From: an uncultured Pelagibacteraceae bacterium
GTDB taxonomy: Bacteria; Pseudomonadota; Alphaproteobacteria; Pelagibacterales; Pelagibacteraceae
Direction of reading: 5' to 3'
Assembly (NCBI GenBank): GCA_902555585.1
Contig: CACDSY010000001.1
Location: forward strand, 62,001-126,000
Length of the DNA: 64,000 nt
A model generated the notes under the pieces. It worked only from the letters and a program-made list of their open reading frames with translations. It made no database searches and was not told the origin of the DNA. The position numbers and the translations under genes are program-made. How positions within the stretch are numbered: position 1 is the first letter of the stretch; the number at the start of each line of letters is the position of its first letter. Of this stretch, positions 54,101 through 63,695 are shown piece by piece.

Positions 54101-55516
54101 GTGTCTCAACCATTTAATTTAGTTAAAAATAAAATTGAAGAACTTCCAAATAATATAGAGGCAGAGCAGTCAGTAATAGGCTCTATACTGTTATCTAACG
54201 AAATTTTTGATGAAATAAATATATTAATTTCAAGTAAAAATTTTTATGATCCAATGCACCAAAAAATTTTTAATGCAATAGAAAATTTGATTTATAAGGG
54301 AATGTTAGCAAATCCAATAACATTGAAAAATCATTTTGAAAATGAGAAAGATGAATTAAATATACCTGAATATCTTGTAAAAATTACAAAATTTTCTACT
54401 TCATCTAGACAGAGTATTGAATATTCTAAGCTTATATATGATTTGTATGTGAAAAGAGAGCTTATAAAAATTTCTGATGATATTATAGATACAGCTAAAC
54501 TGAATGATTTAAATAATGACGGTCAGCAAATAATAGAAAATTTTGAAAAATCTTTATTTGATTTAGCTGAAAAAGGATCTTTTAGTTCTTCTATTGTAAA
54601 ATTTGATGAAGCCATGAGACAGACTATAGAAATGGCTTCAAATGCATATAAAAATGATGAAGGAATTGTAGGTGTACCATCTGGTCTTAAAGATTTAGAT
54701 GACAGATTGGGTGGTATGCATAAGTCAGATTTAATAATTATTGCAGGTAGACCCTCTATGGGAAAGACAGCTCTTGCAACAAATATTGCTTTCCATGCTG
54801 CAAAAAATATTCAAGATAAAGGAGAAAAATCTTGTATTGCTTTTTTTTCCCTGGAAATGTCTTCAGAACAATTGTCTACTAGAATTCTTGCTGAACAATC
54901 AAGAATTAAATCTAATGATATTAGACGAGGAAAAATAACTGAGGAACAATTTGATAAATTTATAGAAACTTCAAAGAATATTGCAGAACTACCTTTGTAT
55001 ATTGATGAAACACCAGCTATATCTATTGCTGCACTGAGCAACAGAGCTAGAAGAATTAAAAGAATTCATGGTCTTGATATGATAGTAATTGATTATATTC
55101 AATTAATGAAAGGATCAAATTTAAAAGATGGACGTGTTCAGGAGATTTCTGAAATAACACAAGGACTTAAAGCTTTAGCTAAAGAATTATCTGTTCCTGT
55201 ATTAGCTCTTTCCCAATTATCTAGAGCAGTTGAGCAAAGAGATGATAAAAAACCTCTGCTTTCAGACCTAAGAGAATCAGGATCGATAGAACAAGATGCG
55301 GATGTAGTGATGTTTGTGTTTAGAGAGTCCTATTATTTAAAAAATAAAGAACCAAGGCCTGCAACTGTTGAACATGCAGAATGGCAGGCAAAAATGAACG
55401 AAATTTCACATTTAGCTGAACTTCTTATACTCAAACAAAGACATGGCCCTACAGGTACTATAATGCTTGAATTTGAGGAAATGTTTACAAAATTTAAAGA
55501 TATTCAAAATAATTAA
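54101..55516 (+). CDS. dnaB: Replicative DNA helicase
   Basis: This 471-residue protein unwinds DNA at the fork. Its N-terminal domain starts LPNNIEAEQSVIGSIL; the RecA-like core has Walker A in AGRPSMGKTALATN, FSLEMSSEQL, the Walker B MIVIDYIQLM, and ALSQLSRAVEQRDDKKPLLSDLRESGSIEQDAD. The start is GTG at 54101: an in-frame TAA at 54089 blocks any earlier start, and no ATG occurs before the conserved domain. It follows the ribosomal protein genes by 67 bases. Confidence 0.96.
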   Translation: MSQPFNLVKNKIEELPNNIEAEQSVIGSILLSNEIFDEINILISSKNFYDPMHQKIFNAIENLIYKGMLANPITLKNHFENEKDELNIPEYLVKITKFSTSSRQSIEYSKLIYDLYVKRELIKISDDIIDTAKLNDLNNDGQQIIENFEKSLFDLAEKGSFSSSIVKFDEAMRQTIEMASNAYKNDEGIVGVPSGLKDLDDRLGGMHKSDLIIIAGRPSMGKTALATNIAFHAAKNIQDKGEKSCIAFFSLEMSSEQLSTRILAEQSRIKSNDIRRGKITEEQFDKFIETSKNIAELPLYIDETPAISIAALSNRARRIKRIHGLDMIVIDYIQLMKGSNLKDGRVQEISEITQGLKALAKELSVPVLALSQLSRAVEQRDDKKPLLSDLRESGSIEQDADVVMFVFRESYYLKNKEPRPATVEHAEWQAKMNEISHLAELLILKQRHGPTGTIMLEFEEMFTKFKDIQNN

Positions 55517-55529
55517 TATAAATTATAAA

Positions 55530-55550
55530 AGCTAATATTGAATGTTAGCT
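55530..55550 (+). terminator. Stem-loop after dnaB that overlaps the next start codon
   Basis: AGCTAATAT (55530-55538) pairs with ATGTTAGCT (55542-55550), nine pairs with one G-T, around a three-base loop, followed by AATTTTTATC. The shape resembles an intrinsic terminator for dnaB, yet the ATG of the next gene begins exactly at 55542 inside the stem. Confidence 0.4.
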
Positions 55551-57914
55551 AATTTTTATCAAAAAAATATTATTGAAAAACCTAAATTTATTTTTTCAAT
55601 ATTATTATTTATTTTAATTATAGCTTTTTACTTTTCTAAAGACTTCAGGTTAGACGCAAGCTCAGAAACATTATTGTTAGAAAATGATCCTGATCTAATA
55701 TATTTGAATGAAATAAATGAAAAATATGGTGCCAAAGAGTTTCTAGTTCTCACCTACTCTCCGACTAGCAAAATGAATTCAGATGAATCAATTAGAAATC
55801 TTTCTGAATTAAAAAATGAATTAAAATCATTAGATTGGGTTCATAATGTTGTAACACTTTTAGATATTCCTCTATTAGAGGCAACAGATGATGGTTTAAT
55901 TGAACGAATTCAAAATTTTAAAACTTTAACAAGTGAGAATATAGATAAAGAACGTGGATTTAATGAAATCTTGAATAGTCCTGTATTTAAAAACTTTGTA
56001 ATTAGTGAAGACGGCAAAACAAGTGGAATCATTGTTTATATAAAACCAAATAAAGTAGATAAACAAATCAAAACTGAGAGAGAATTAGAGACTTTTAAAG
56101 ATAAGATTAAAAAAGAGAGACATCAAAATATTTTAGAAATTAGAGAAGTTATAAAAAATCACAATCAAAATAATCAGATTTATCTTGGAGGTATTCCAAT
56201 GATTGCAGATGATATGATGACCTTTATAAAAAATGATATTGTTACGTTTGGCATTGGAGTATTACTTTTTATTATACTAACTCTTTGGTATGTATTCAGA
56301 AAAATAATTTGGATAATAATTCCAATTTGTAGCTGTTTCTTCTCTGTTATATTGATGATTGGTTTTCTAGGACTAGTTGGATGGAAAGTTACTGTAATTT
56401 CATCAAACTTTATTGCTTTAATGTTAATTCTTACAATGGCAATGAATATTCATATGAGTACTAGATTTTTACAATTAAACAAACAGTTTCCAGGAAAGAA
56501 AAAATTTGAAATTTTAATTATGACTACAAGAAAAATGATTTGGCCAATATTTTATACTGTCTTAACAACGATATGTGCTTTTATGTCATTAATCTTTAGT
56601 GAAATAAAACCAATTATCGATTTTGGATGGATGATGACTTTTGGATTATTAACCTCATTAGTAATTACATTCACATTGCTTCCCACAATGCTAAATTTTG
56701 TGCAAAACTCAAATGTTGCAATATCAAAAGAGAAAGACTCTAAGATAACAAGTTATCTAGGAATATTAGCAGTTAAAAATAAAAATTACATATTTGGTGT
56801 CACTGTGATTATTGTATTTTTGAGCATATTTGGTATCTCAAAACTAGAAGTTGAAAATAGTTTCATTAATTACTTTGATAAAAATACAGAGATTTATAAA
56901 GGCATGAAGTTAATAGATGAAAAACTGGGTGGAACAACTCCACTAGAAGTAATTTTAAAATTTCCAAAAGATGAGGATGAAGAAACTGATAGTGAGAATG
57001 ACTGGGGTGATGAGGATGAGAATGACAATAAGTATTGGTTTACAAAAGATAAAATTAACAAAATAACTAGAGTACACAATTATTTAGATGATATTGATGC
57101 TGTAGGTAAAGTTTTATCCTTTTCATCAATAATTGAAGTTGCAACAAAATTAAATAATAATAAACCACTTGGGACTTTGGAAATGGGAGTCCTCTATACT
57201 AAAATTCCTGATAATATTAAAAAAGAAATAGTTGACCCATATATATCTATAAAAAATTCTGAAGCTCGAATTAGTTTAAGAATAAAAGACTCTTTAGATG
57301 GATTAAGAAGAAATGATCTAATTAATCAAATTAATTTTGATTTAGAAAATAAATTGAATATCAGCAAAGATGAATTTAAACTTGGAGGTGTACTTATATT
57401 GTTTAATAATTTACTTCAAAGTTTATTTAAATCCCAAATCTTAACTCTTGGTTTTGTGATGATTGGAATATTTGTTATGTTTTTAATACTTTTTAGAAAT
57501 ATTAAAATTTCACTCATTGGAGTAATACCAAATTTTATTGCAGCCTTTTTTATTCTGGGAATAATTGGTTTGGCAGGTATCCCCTTAGATATGATGACTA
57601 TCACAATTGCTGCTATCACGATTGGTATAGCTGTAGATAATAGCATACATTATATTTATAGATTTAGGGAGGAACTGACTAAAATAAAAGATTACAATAG
57701 AACACTTAAATATTGTCATTCAACAGTAGGGGTAGCGATACTAAATACATCTATAACAATTGTATTTGGATTTTCTATTTTGGTTTTATCTAATTTTATT
57801 CCAACTATATATTTTGGAGTCTTTACCGGGATAGCAATGTTATTAGCTATGATATCAGTTTTAACATTATTACCATCTTTACTTTTGGTGCTCAAACCTT
57901 TTGAGATTAAATAA
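55542..57914 (+). CDS. RND/MMPL-superfamily exporter
   Basis: This 790-residue protein has the RND layout with two halves: a membrane segment near the start (FIFSILLFILIIAFYFS), a periplasmic loop, five clustered segments, and the same again. VGVAILNTSITIVFGFSIL and ITIGIAVDNSIHYIYRFREE are typical of predicted RND exporters (COG1033). Hopanoid or lipid cargo is common in relatives; the cargo here is unknown. About residues 477-500 form a highly acidic insert in the second periplasmic loop. cvpA follows after three bases. Confidence 0.87.
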   Translation: MLANFYQKNIIEKPKFIFSILLFILIIAFYFSKDFRLDASSETLLLENDPDLIYLNEINEKYGAKEFLVLTYSPTSKMNSDESIRNLSELKNELKSLDWVHNVVTLLDIPLLEATDDGLIERIQNFKTLTSENIDKERGFNEILNSPVFKNFVISEDGKTSGIIVYIKPNKVDKQIKTERELETFKDKIKKERHQNILEIREVIKNHNQNNQIYLGGIPMIADDMMTFIKNDIVTFGIGVLLFIILTLWYVFRKIIWIIIPICSCFFSVILMIGFLGLVGWKVTVISSNFIALMLILTMAMNIHMSTRFLQLNKQFPGKKKFEILIMTTRKMIWPIFYTVLTTICAFMSLIFSEIKPIIDFGWMMTFGLLTSLVITFTLLPTMLNFVQNSNVAISKEKDSKITSYLGILAVKNKNYIFGVTVIIVFLSIFGISKLEVENSFINYFDKNTEIYKGMKLIDEKLGGTTPLEVILKFPKDEDEETDSENDWGDEDENDNKYWFTKDKINKITRVHNYLDDIDAVGKVLSFSSIIEVATKLNNNKPLGTLEMGVLYTKIPDNIKKEIVDPYISIKNSEARISLRIKDSLDGLRRNDLINQINFDLENKLNISKDEFKLGGVLILFNNLLQSLFKSQILTLGFVMIGIFVMFLILFRNIKISLIGVIPNFIAAFFILGIIGLAGIPLDMMTITIAAITIGIAVDNSIHYIYRFREELTKIKDYNRTLKYCHSTVGVAILNTSITIVFGFSILVLSNFIPTIYFGVFTGIAMLLAMISVLTLLPSLLLVLKPFEIK

Positions 57915-57917
57915 TCA

Positions 57918-58460
57918 ATGGAAGTTGTAAAAGATTTTTTTTCTGGTCTGTATGCCTTTGACATTATTTATTTGGTTTTCACATTACTATCCTTGATTAC
58001 ATGTACAAAAAAAGGGTTTTTATTAAGTATTATATCTGCTTCTAAATGGCTTTTAGCTTATGTTGTTACTCTATTTCTATTTCCAAAAGTAAAACCATAC
58101 TTCGAAGATATAATTGATAGTGAATATGTCCTTGATCTAACGATTGGTATAGGATTATTCATAATAATTATATTCTTAATTTTATTAATTAATAAAGGAA
58201 TTAATAAAGCAGTCACCTACTCTGGCTTGGGAAATTTAGATAGAATCTTTGGTTTCTTTTTTGGATTTATTAGAGCTTACGTTATAGTTGTATGTATTTA
58301 TACAACTATAAATATCGTCTATAATCACAAAAAATGGCCCATTAATTTAGATGATGCTTTTACATATGCATGGGTTGAAAAAGGTAGTAACTACCTTATA
58401 AAAGAATTTCCTGACAAAAATGACTATGAAGAAACTAAAGAAAAAGTTCAAGATATATGA
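57918..58460 (+). CDS. cvpA: CvpA-family membrane protein
   Basis: This 180-residue protein has about four membrane segments and the CvpA pattern near the start: FDIIYLVFTLLSLITCTKKGFLLSI, then GLGNLDRIFGFFFGFIRAYVIV. CvpA is needed for colicin V production in E. coli and contributes to envelope integrity; its molecular role is unclear. It lies directly before purF, the usual order, and overlaps it by 41 bases. Confidence 0.9.
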   Translation: MEVVKDFFSGLYAFDIIYLVFTLLSLITCTKKGFLLSIISASKWLLAYVVTLFLFPKVKPYFEDIIDSEYVLDLTIGIGLFIIIIFLILLINKGINKAVTYSGLGNLDRIFGFFFGFIRAYVIVVCIYTTINIVYNHKKWPINLDDAFTYAWVEKGSNYLIKEFPDKNDYEETKEKVQDI

Positions 58461-59895
58461 TCCTAAAATTAAGGAAGAATGTGCAGTATTTGGAATAAGT
58501 AATTCTAGTGATGCTTCTACCCTTACAGCTTTAGGTCTTCATGCGCTTCAGCATAGAGGCCAAGAGGGTTGTGGTATTGTTTCTTATGATGGTGAAAAAT
58601 ACCATTCAGAAAAAAGATTTGGGTTAGTTGGTGATAATTTTAATGATGAAAAAGTTTTAAAAAAACTTCCTGGAAAATACGCGATTGGTCATAATCGCTA
58701 CTCAACAACAGGTGGAACAGCTCTAAGAAATGTACAACCTTTTTTTGCTGATACAAACGCAGGTGGTATTGGTGTTGCACACAATGGTAATCTTACTAAC
58801 GCTATAACGCTAAGAAATAAACTAGTACAAGATGGAGCGATATTCTACACAACATCTGATACCGAAACCATTGTTCAATTAATAGCTAAATCAAAAAGAA
58901 ACAAAACAATAGATAAAATTATAGATGCTATATTTCAAATTCAAGGTGGTTATGCACTTGTGATGATGACACAAAATACTCTAATAGGTGTAAGAGACCC
59001 TTATGGAATTAGACCACTCGTAATTGGTAAATTAAAAAATTCATTTGTATTTGCTTCTGAAACATGCGCGTTTGATATTATTGGAGCAAAATTTGTTAGA
59101 GAAGTTGAAAATGGAGAGATTGTTTATGTCGAAAATGATGAGTTAAAAAGTATTAAACCATTTCCGCCAAAAAAAATTAGACCTTGTATATTTGAATATA
59201 TTTATTTCTCTAGACCAGATAGTATTTTAAATGGAAAAACTGCATATGAATATAGAAAGAATTTTGGCTCACAGTTAGCAAAAGAGGATGGAATAGAAGC
59301 CGATCTGGTTGTACCTGTTCCAGACTCAGGTAATGCAGCAGCATTAGGATATGCTGAAGAAAAAGGTCTAAAATTTGATTTAGGTTTAATTAGAAACCAT
59401 TATGTTGGTAGGACTTTTATTGAGCCCTCTCAACAAATTAGAAGTTTAGGGGTTAAGTTAAAATTAAATCCAAATATTTCAGTAATTAAAGGTAAGAGAA
59501 TAATTCTAGTTGATGACTCACTTGTTAGAGGTACTACATCGTCAAAAATAGTAAAAATGTTATACGATTCTGGAGCAAAAGAAGTTCACGTGAGAATAGC
59601 AAGTCCAGAAATTAAGTTTCCTGATTTTTATGGAGTCGATACACCAACAAAAAAAGAACTTTTAGCAGCAAACAAATCTACAGCTGAAATATGTGAATTT
59701 ATAAAGGCTAAATCATTAAAATTCCTAAGTTTGAATGGTTTATATTTGGGAATGGGATTTGAAAAAAGAAATGAAAATTATCCACAATTAACAGATCATC
59801 ATTTTACTGGGGAATACCCTGTAAAAATAATAGACGAGCTTGGCGAAGATAAAGTAACCCAACTTTCTTTATTAAGTACCGCATCAAATAATTAA
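58420..59895 (+). CDS. purF: Amidophosphoribosyltransferase
   Basis: This 491-residue enzyme catalyses the first step of purine synthesis. A short propeptide precedes the N-terminal nucleophile Cys21 in KEECAVFGIS. The glutaminase part continues with ALQHRGQEGCGIVS and GHNRYSTTGG; the transferase part has LVDDSLVRGTTSSKIV for PRPP. The CxxC that binds a 4Fe-4S cluster in the Bacillus enzyme is replaced by LTDHHFTGEYP, so no cluster is expected, as in alphaproteobacterial relatives. ATG 58420 or 58426 both lie inside cvpA. Confidence 0.95.
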   Translation: MTMKKLKKKFKIYDPKIKEECAVFGISNSSDASTLTALGLHALQHRGQEGCGIVSYDGEKYHSEKRFGLVGDNFNDEKVLKKLPGKYAIGHNRYSTTGGTALRNVQPFFADTNAGGIGVAHNGNLTNAITLRNKLVQDGAIFYTTSDTETIVQLIAKSKRNKTIDKIIDAIFQIQGGYALVMMTQNTLIGVRDPYGIRPLVIGKLKNSFVFASETCAFDIIGAKFVREVENGEIVYVENDELKSIKPFPPKKIRPCIFEYIYFSRPDSILNGKTAYEYRKNFGSQLAKEDGIEADLVVPVPDSGNAAALGYAEEKGLKFDLGLIRNHYVGRTFIEPSQQIRSLGVKLKLNPNISVIKGKRIILVDDSLVRGTTSSKIVKMLYDSGAKEVHVRIASPEIKFPDFYGVDTPTKKELLAANKSTAEICEFIKAKSLKFLSLNGLYLGMGFEKRNENYPQLTDHHFTGEYPVKIIDELGEDKVTQLSLLSTASNN

Positions 59896-59896
59896 A

Positions 59897-60454
59897 ATGA
59901 AAAAAGTAAGTTTTACAGAAATGAAGAATGGAACTAAAGATGACTATCAACTTTTAGAGAAATTAGAAAGTCAATACGAAAGAAAAACTGCAGATAGAAT
60001 TTTAAATTATTTAGCCTCACAAACTACTACACTTGAAGGCTATCAGATAACAAGATTGGAACATTCATTACAAGCAGCAACAAGAGCATATAAAAATGGT
60101 GAAAACGAAGAAATGGTCGTAGCCACATTATTACACGATCTTGGAGACGAATTAGCTCCAATGAATCATTCACAGTATGCTGCTTCGGTGATTAAACCTT
60201 ATGTTTCAGAAAAAACTTATTGGATTATTTTACACCATGGTCTATTTCAAACTTACTATTCTGCTGAGCACTTAGGTGGGGATAAGAACGCAAGAGAAAA
60301 ATATAAGAATGCAGAACATTATCAAGCAACAAAAGATTTTTGTGAAAACTATGATCAGGTTTCTTTTGATCCAAATTATAAGTCAATGACTTTAAAAGAA
60401 TTTGAACCAATGGTTAGAAATATTTTTTCAAGAAAACCTTACTACCATCACTAA
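59897..60454 (+). CDS. HD-domain protein related to PhnZ-like oxygenases/phosphohydrolases
   Basis: This 185-residue protein has the HD pattern [13 protein letters not shown] with His56, then LLHDLGDE with His80-Asp81, NHSQYAA with His91, and ILHHG with His113-114. Asp152 or Asp157 may be the last ligand. The H-x23-HD spacing and the EHSLQ motif recall PhnZ, a diiron oxygenase that cleaves 2-amino-1-hydroxyethylphosphonate, and the wider predicted HD hydrolase group. The residues upstream of His56 differ from PhnZ as I recall it, so the substrate is open. It sits two bases after purF and one base before the DUF255 gene. Confidence 0.72.
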   Translation: MKKVSFTEMKNGTKDDYQLLEKLESQYERKTADRILNYLASQTTTLEGYQITRLEHSLQAATRAYKNGENEEMVVATLLHDLGDELAPMNHSQYAASVIKPYVSEKTYWIILHHGLFQTYYSAEHLGGDKNAREKYKNAEHYQATKDFCENYDQVSFDPNYKSMTLKEFEPMVRNIFSRKPYYHH

Positions 60455-60455
60455 A

Positions 60456-62396
60456 TTGTCTAATAATTTAAAAAACGAAAAAAGTCCTTATCTTCAACAA
60501 CATAAAGATAACCCAGTTGATTGGTTTCCTTGGAATAAAGAAACTTTAGATAAAGCAAAGAAAGAGAAAAAACCTATATTTTTAAGTGTTGGATATGCAA
60601 GTTGTCATTGGTGTCATGTTATGGCTCATGAAAGTTTTGAAAATGATGAAACTGCTAAACTCATGAACGAAAAGTTTATAAATATTAAAGTTGATAGAGA
60701 GGAAAGACCTGATTTAGATTATGTCTTTCAAAAAAGCTTATCAATCTTAACTGGGGCACAAGGTGGGTGGCCATTATCAATGTTTTTAGACGAAAATGGT
60801 GTACCCTTTACTGGTGGCACTTACTTTCCACCAAAGGAAATTCAAGGAAGGCCTGACTTTAAAAAAGTCTTAAACAACGTGCATAACGTGTACAATGAAA
60901 ATAGAGAGAAAATTTTAGCTCAAGCGCCACAAGTTAAAGAAATATTTTCAAAAATTAATCAAAGATCTGCAGTTTTAAATCAGCCATTGGAGCCATTTGT
61001 TGAAAAAATTATTAGTTATTTAGATGTAAATAATGGAAGTTTCAAAGGAGCCCCAAAGTTCCCTCAATTTTATTTGTTTGATGCAATGTTTTATTTTTAT
61101 TTAAAAACAAAAAATATAAATTATTTTAAACCTGTTGAAATTTTACTCAATAATCTTTGTTCCAAAGGTATTTATGATCAACTAGAAGGAGGAATTTCAA
61201 GATATGCTGTTGATGAAAAATGGATAATTCCTCACTTTGAAAAAATGCTTTATGACAATATCCAATTCATTGATCTTTTAACTAAATTTTATCAAAATAC
61301 AAAAAATGATTATTTTAAAAATAAACTTTTACAAACAATTCAATACTTTAATCATGAATTCAAAAATAATGAAGAGTTGTACGGTTCAGCATATGATGCT
61401 GATAGTGAAGGTGTTGAAGGAAAATATTATGTTTGGTCATATGAAGAATTAAAAAATATTTTAAAAGAAGACATTAAATTACTAGAAAATAAGTACGAAA
61501 TTTCGGAGAGCGGTAATTTCGAAGGCAATAACATTTTGGTAGAAAAAAATTTAATACTTGATGAAGATAAAAATAACCTAGATCGAATAAAAAATAAATT
61601 ATTAGATGTAAGAAAAAAAAGAATAAAACCATTTTTTGACGATAAATCGCAAACTGATTTAAATGCGTATATGCTCCAAGTTCTTCTAAAAACTTCAGTA
61701 AATTTAGACGATGAAGATTTAAGAATTAAGACAATAGAAACAATTGAAATATTAAATAAAAAATTGCATCAAAAAATTATTCATTGTTATGAAAATAAAG
61801 AAATAGAAACGTTTCTTGAGGACTATGTTTATTATGCTCTACTAATGATAACACTTTATGAGGTTAATGCTGACAAAAAAGCTTTAGAAAAATCAATAAA
61901 AATAATGAATGATACTTGGGAATTATTCTTTAATAAAGAAACGCAGCTGTTCCAGAAAAATATTATTAAAGATAATGATTTGTTTGCAAGTCCATTAGAC
62001 TTGAATGATAGCAATATACCAAATGGTAATAGTGTTTATCTACTAATTTCAAATAAATTATATTCAATTACAAATGATAAAATATGGTCTGAAAGAAATG
62101 AGGTTCTTAAAAAATCATTTCATCAGGTTTTAAACTCTTATTATTCACAAATGTTTAGCTTTATTAAAACCCTAGATATTTGCGATAATAGCTTATCATT
62201 CACTTTCAGCGGAACATCACAGTCTGTTAGGGAAATGCAGCTTTATTTACAAAAAGAATATCTAGGAATTGCAACATTTGTTTACCAATTAAATAATGAT
62301 ACAAAACCAAGTGTTATTATATGTAAAAACCAAACTTGTTCTAACAAATTAACTAGTATAAGTGAAGCTGTTGAATATCTAAGTAAGAGTGATTAA
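60456..62396 (+). CDS. DUF255/YyaL thioredoxin-fold protein
   Basis: This 646-residue protein has an N-terminal thioredoxin-like domain ([20 protein letters not shown], then [15 protein letters not shown] with a CxxC active site) and a long six-hairpin glycosidase-like domain ([52 protein letters not shown]). The family is widespread (human SPATA20) with no firm function known to me. The start is likely TTG 60456, one base after the previous stop, since the conserved region begins within about ten residues. An ATG at 60402 would read 54 bases inside the HD gene. Confidence 0.85.
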   Translation: MSNNLKNEKSPYLQQHKDNPVDWFPWNKETLDKAKKEKKPIFLSVGYASCHWCHVMAHESFENDETAKLMNEKFINIKVDREERPDLDYVFQKSLSILTGAQGGWPLSMFLDENGVPFTGGTYFPPKEIQGRPDFKKVLNNVHNVYNENREKILAQAPQVKEIFSKINQRSAVLNQPLEPFVEKIISYLDVNNGSFKGAPKFPQFYLFDAMFYFYLKTKNINYFKPVEILLNNLCSKGIYDQLEGGISRYAVDEKWIIPHFEKMLYDNIQFIDLLTKFYQNTKNDYFKNKLLQTIQYFNHEFKNNEELYGSAYDADSEGVEGKYYVWSYEELKNILKEDIKLLENKYEISESGNFEGNNILVEKNLILDEDKNNLDRIKNKLLDVRKKRIKPFFDDKSQTDLNAYMLQVLLKTSVNLDDEDLRIKTIETIEILNKKLHQKIIHCYENKEIETFLEDYVYYALLMITLYEVNADKKALEKSIKIMNDTWELFFNKETQLFQKNIIKDNDLFASPLDLNDSNIPNGNSVYLLISNKLYSITNDKIWSERNEVLKKSFHQVLNSYYSQMFSFIKTLDICDNSLSFTFSGTSQSVREMQLYLQKEYLGIATFVYQLNNDTKPSVIICKNQTCSNKLTSISEAVEYLSKSD

Positions 62397-62405
62397 ATCA
62401 TTAAT

Positions 62406-63695
62406 ATGAATAAAGATAATATAATAGATCATTTTAAATCAGGAATTAAGGAGCCTATTAATACTAAAATTGGTGTCGAGCACGAAAAATTCCTTTTCTA
62501 TAAAAAGAATAATAAAAGAATTAATTATTCTACAATTAAAGAGATTTTCAAAATTTTATATGAATTTGGCTGGAAACCATCATATGAAGGCGAGAATGTT
62601 ATAGCGTTAAATAAAGATAATAAGAGTATAACTTTAGAACCAGGTAATCAAATTGAGCTTGCAGGTGCTCAATTAAATAATATTCATGAAGTATGCTCTG
62701 AAGCTAATAATTATTTGTTTGAGCTTAAACAAGTTGTAGAAAAATTAGATTTAAAAATAGTAAGTGCTGGATTTGATCCAATATCTAAGTTGTCTGAAAT
62801 TCCAAACAATCCTAAAAAAAGATATGAAGTAATGACAAAGGATATGCCTAAAGGTGGATCGCTAAGTTTAGACATGATGTATAGAACATCTGGGACACAG
62901 TTAAATCTAGACTACACATCTGAAGATGATTTTATAAAAAAGTTTAAATTAGCAAATAGTTTGGTTCCATTAAGTATTGCACTTTTTGCAAACTCATCGA
63001 TTGTTGAGAAAAAAGATAGTAAATACTTATCATACCGATCTAAAGTATGGCAAGAAACATCCAGAGGTGGTCTTCCAGAAATATTTTTAGAAAATGTAAA
63101 TTTTGAAAAATATGCTGATTTTGTAATGGATTATCCAATACTGTTTTTATTAAAAGATGATAAATATTTATCTGGTAAAAATTATAAATTTTCTGATTAT
63201 ATGAACGGTAAAATTAAAGAAATAAATAAATCTTTACCAAGTATTGACGATCTTGGATTGCATTTAAGCACTATATTTACAGAGAATAGATTAAAACAAT
63301 ATATTGAATTAAGATCTATGGATACTTGTGGTTGGAATTGCATATGTGCAGGTCCTGCTTTTTTCACTGGTCTCTTATATGGTAATTTAGACGAAGCATT
63401 AGAATTTATTTCAAAATGGGAAAAGAAAGATTTATTAAATGCGTATAAAAATGCACCTATGAAAGGACTTGATACAAATTTAATGGGTAAAGATATGATT
63501 TATTGGATCTCCAACTTGTTAAAAATTGCTGAAAAAGGCTTAGAAAAGAGAGATTTTATTGGAAAAAGCGGTACAAACGAAACTAAATACTTGGAACATC
63601 TAAATAAGATTATCAATAATAAAGAAACAGTCGCCAGTCATGTTATAAATAAATTCTCTAAATTTCAAAATTTAGAAGATTTATATGACAAATAA
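62406..63695 (+). CDS. gshA: Glutamate-cysteine ligase (alphaproteobacterial/plant type)
   Basis: This 429-residue protein makes gamma-glutamylcysteine. Seen: KIGVEHEKFLFYK, ITLEPGNQIELAGAQLNNIHEV, KRYEVMTKDMPKGGSLSLDMMYRTSGTQLNLDY, LGLHLSTIFTENRLKQYIELRSMDT. This matches the plant/alphaproteobacterial GCL family rather than E. coli GshA. It overlaps gshB by 11 bases, so both steps of glutathione synthesis are coupled. Confidence 0.94.
   Translation: MNKDNIIDHFKSGIKEPINTKIGVEHEKFLFYKKNNKRINYSTIKEIFKILYEFGWKPSYEGENVIALNKDNKSITLEPGNQIELAGAQLNNIHEVCSEANNYLFELKQVVEKLDLKIVSAGFDPISKLSEIPNNPKKRYEVMTKDMPKGGSLSLDMMYRTSGTQLNLDYTSEDDFIKKFKLANSLVPLSIALFANSSIVEKKDSKYLSYRSKVWQETSRGGLPEIFLENVNFEKYADFVMDYPILFLLKDDKYLSGKNYKFSDYMNGKIKEINKSLPSIDDLGLHLSTIFTENRLKQYIELRSMDTCGWNCICAGPAFFTGLLYGNLDEALEFISKWEKKDLLNAYKNAPMKGLDTNLMGKDMIYWISNLLKIAEKGLEKRDFIGKSGTNETKYLEHLNKIINNKETVASHVINKFSKFQNLEDLYDK

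Noticed and set aside
58420..59895. PurF missing its 4Fe-4S cysteines as a novelty
   Set aside because: A TDH-FTG-type sequence at this place is, as far as I recall, usual in alphaproteobacterial PurF.
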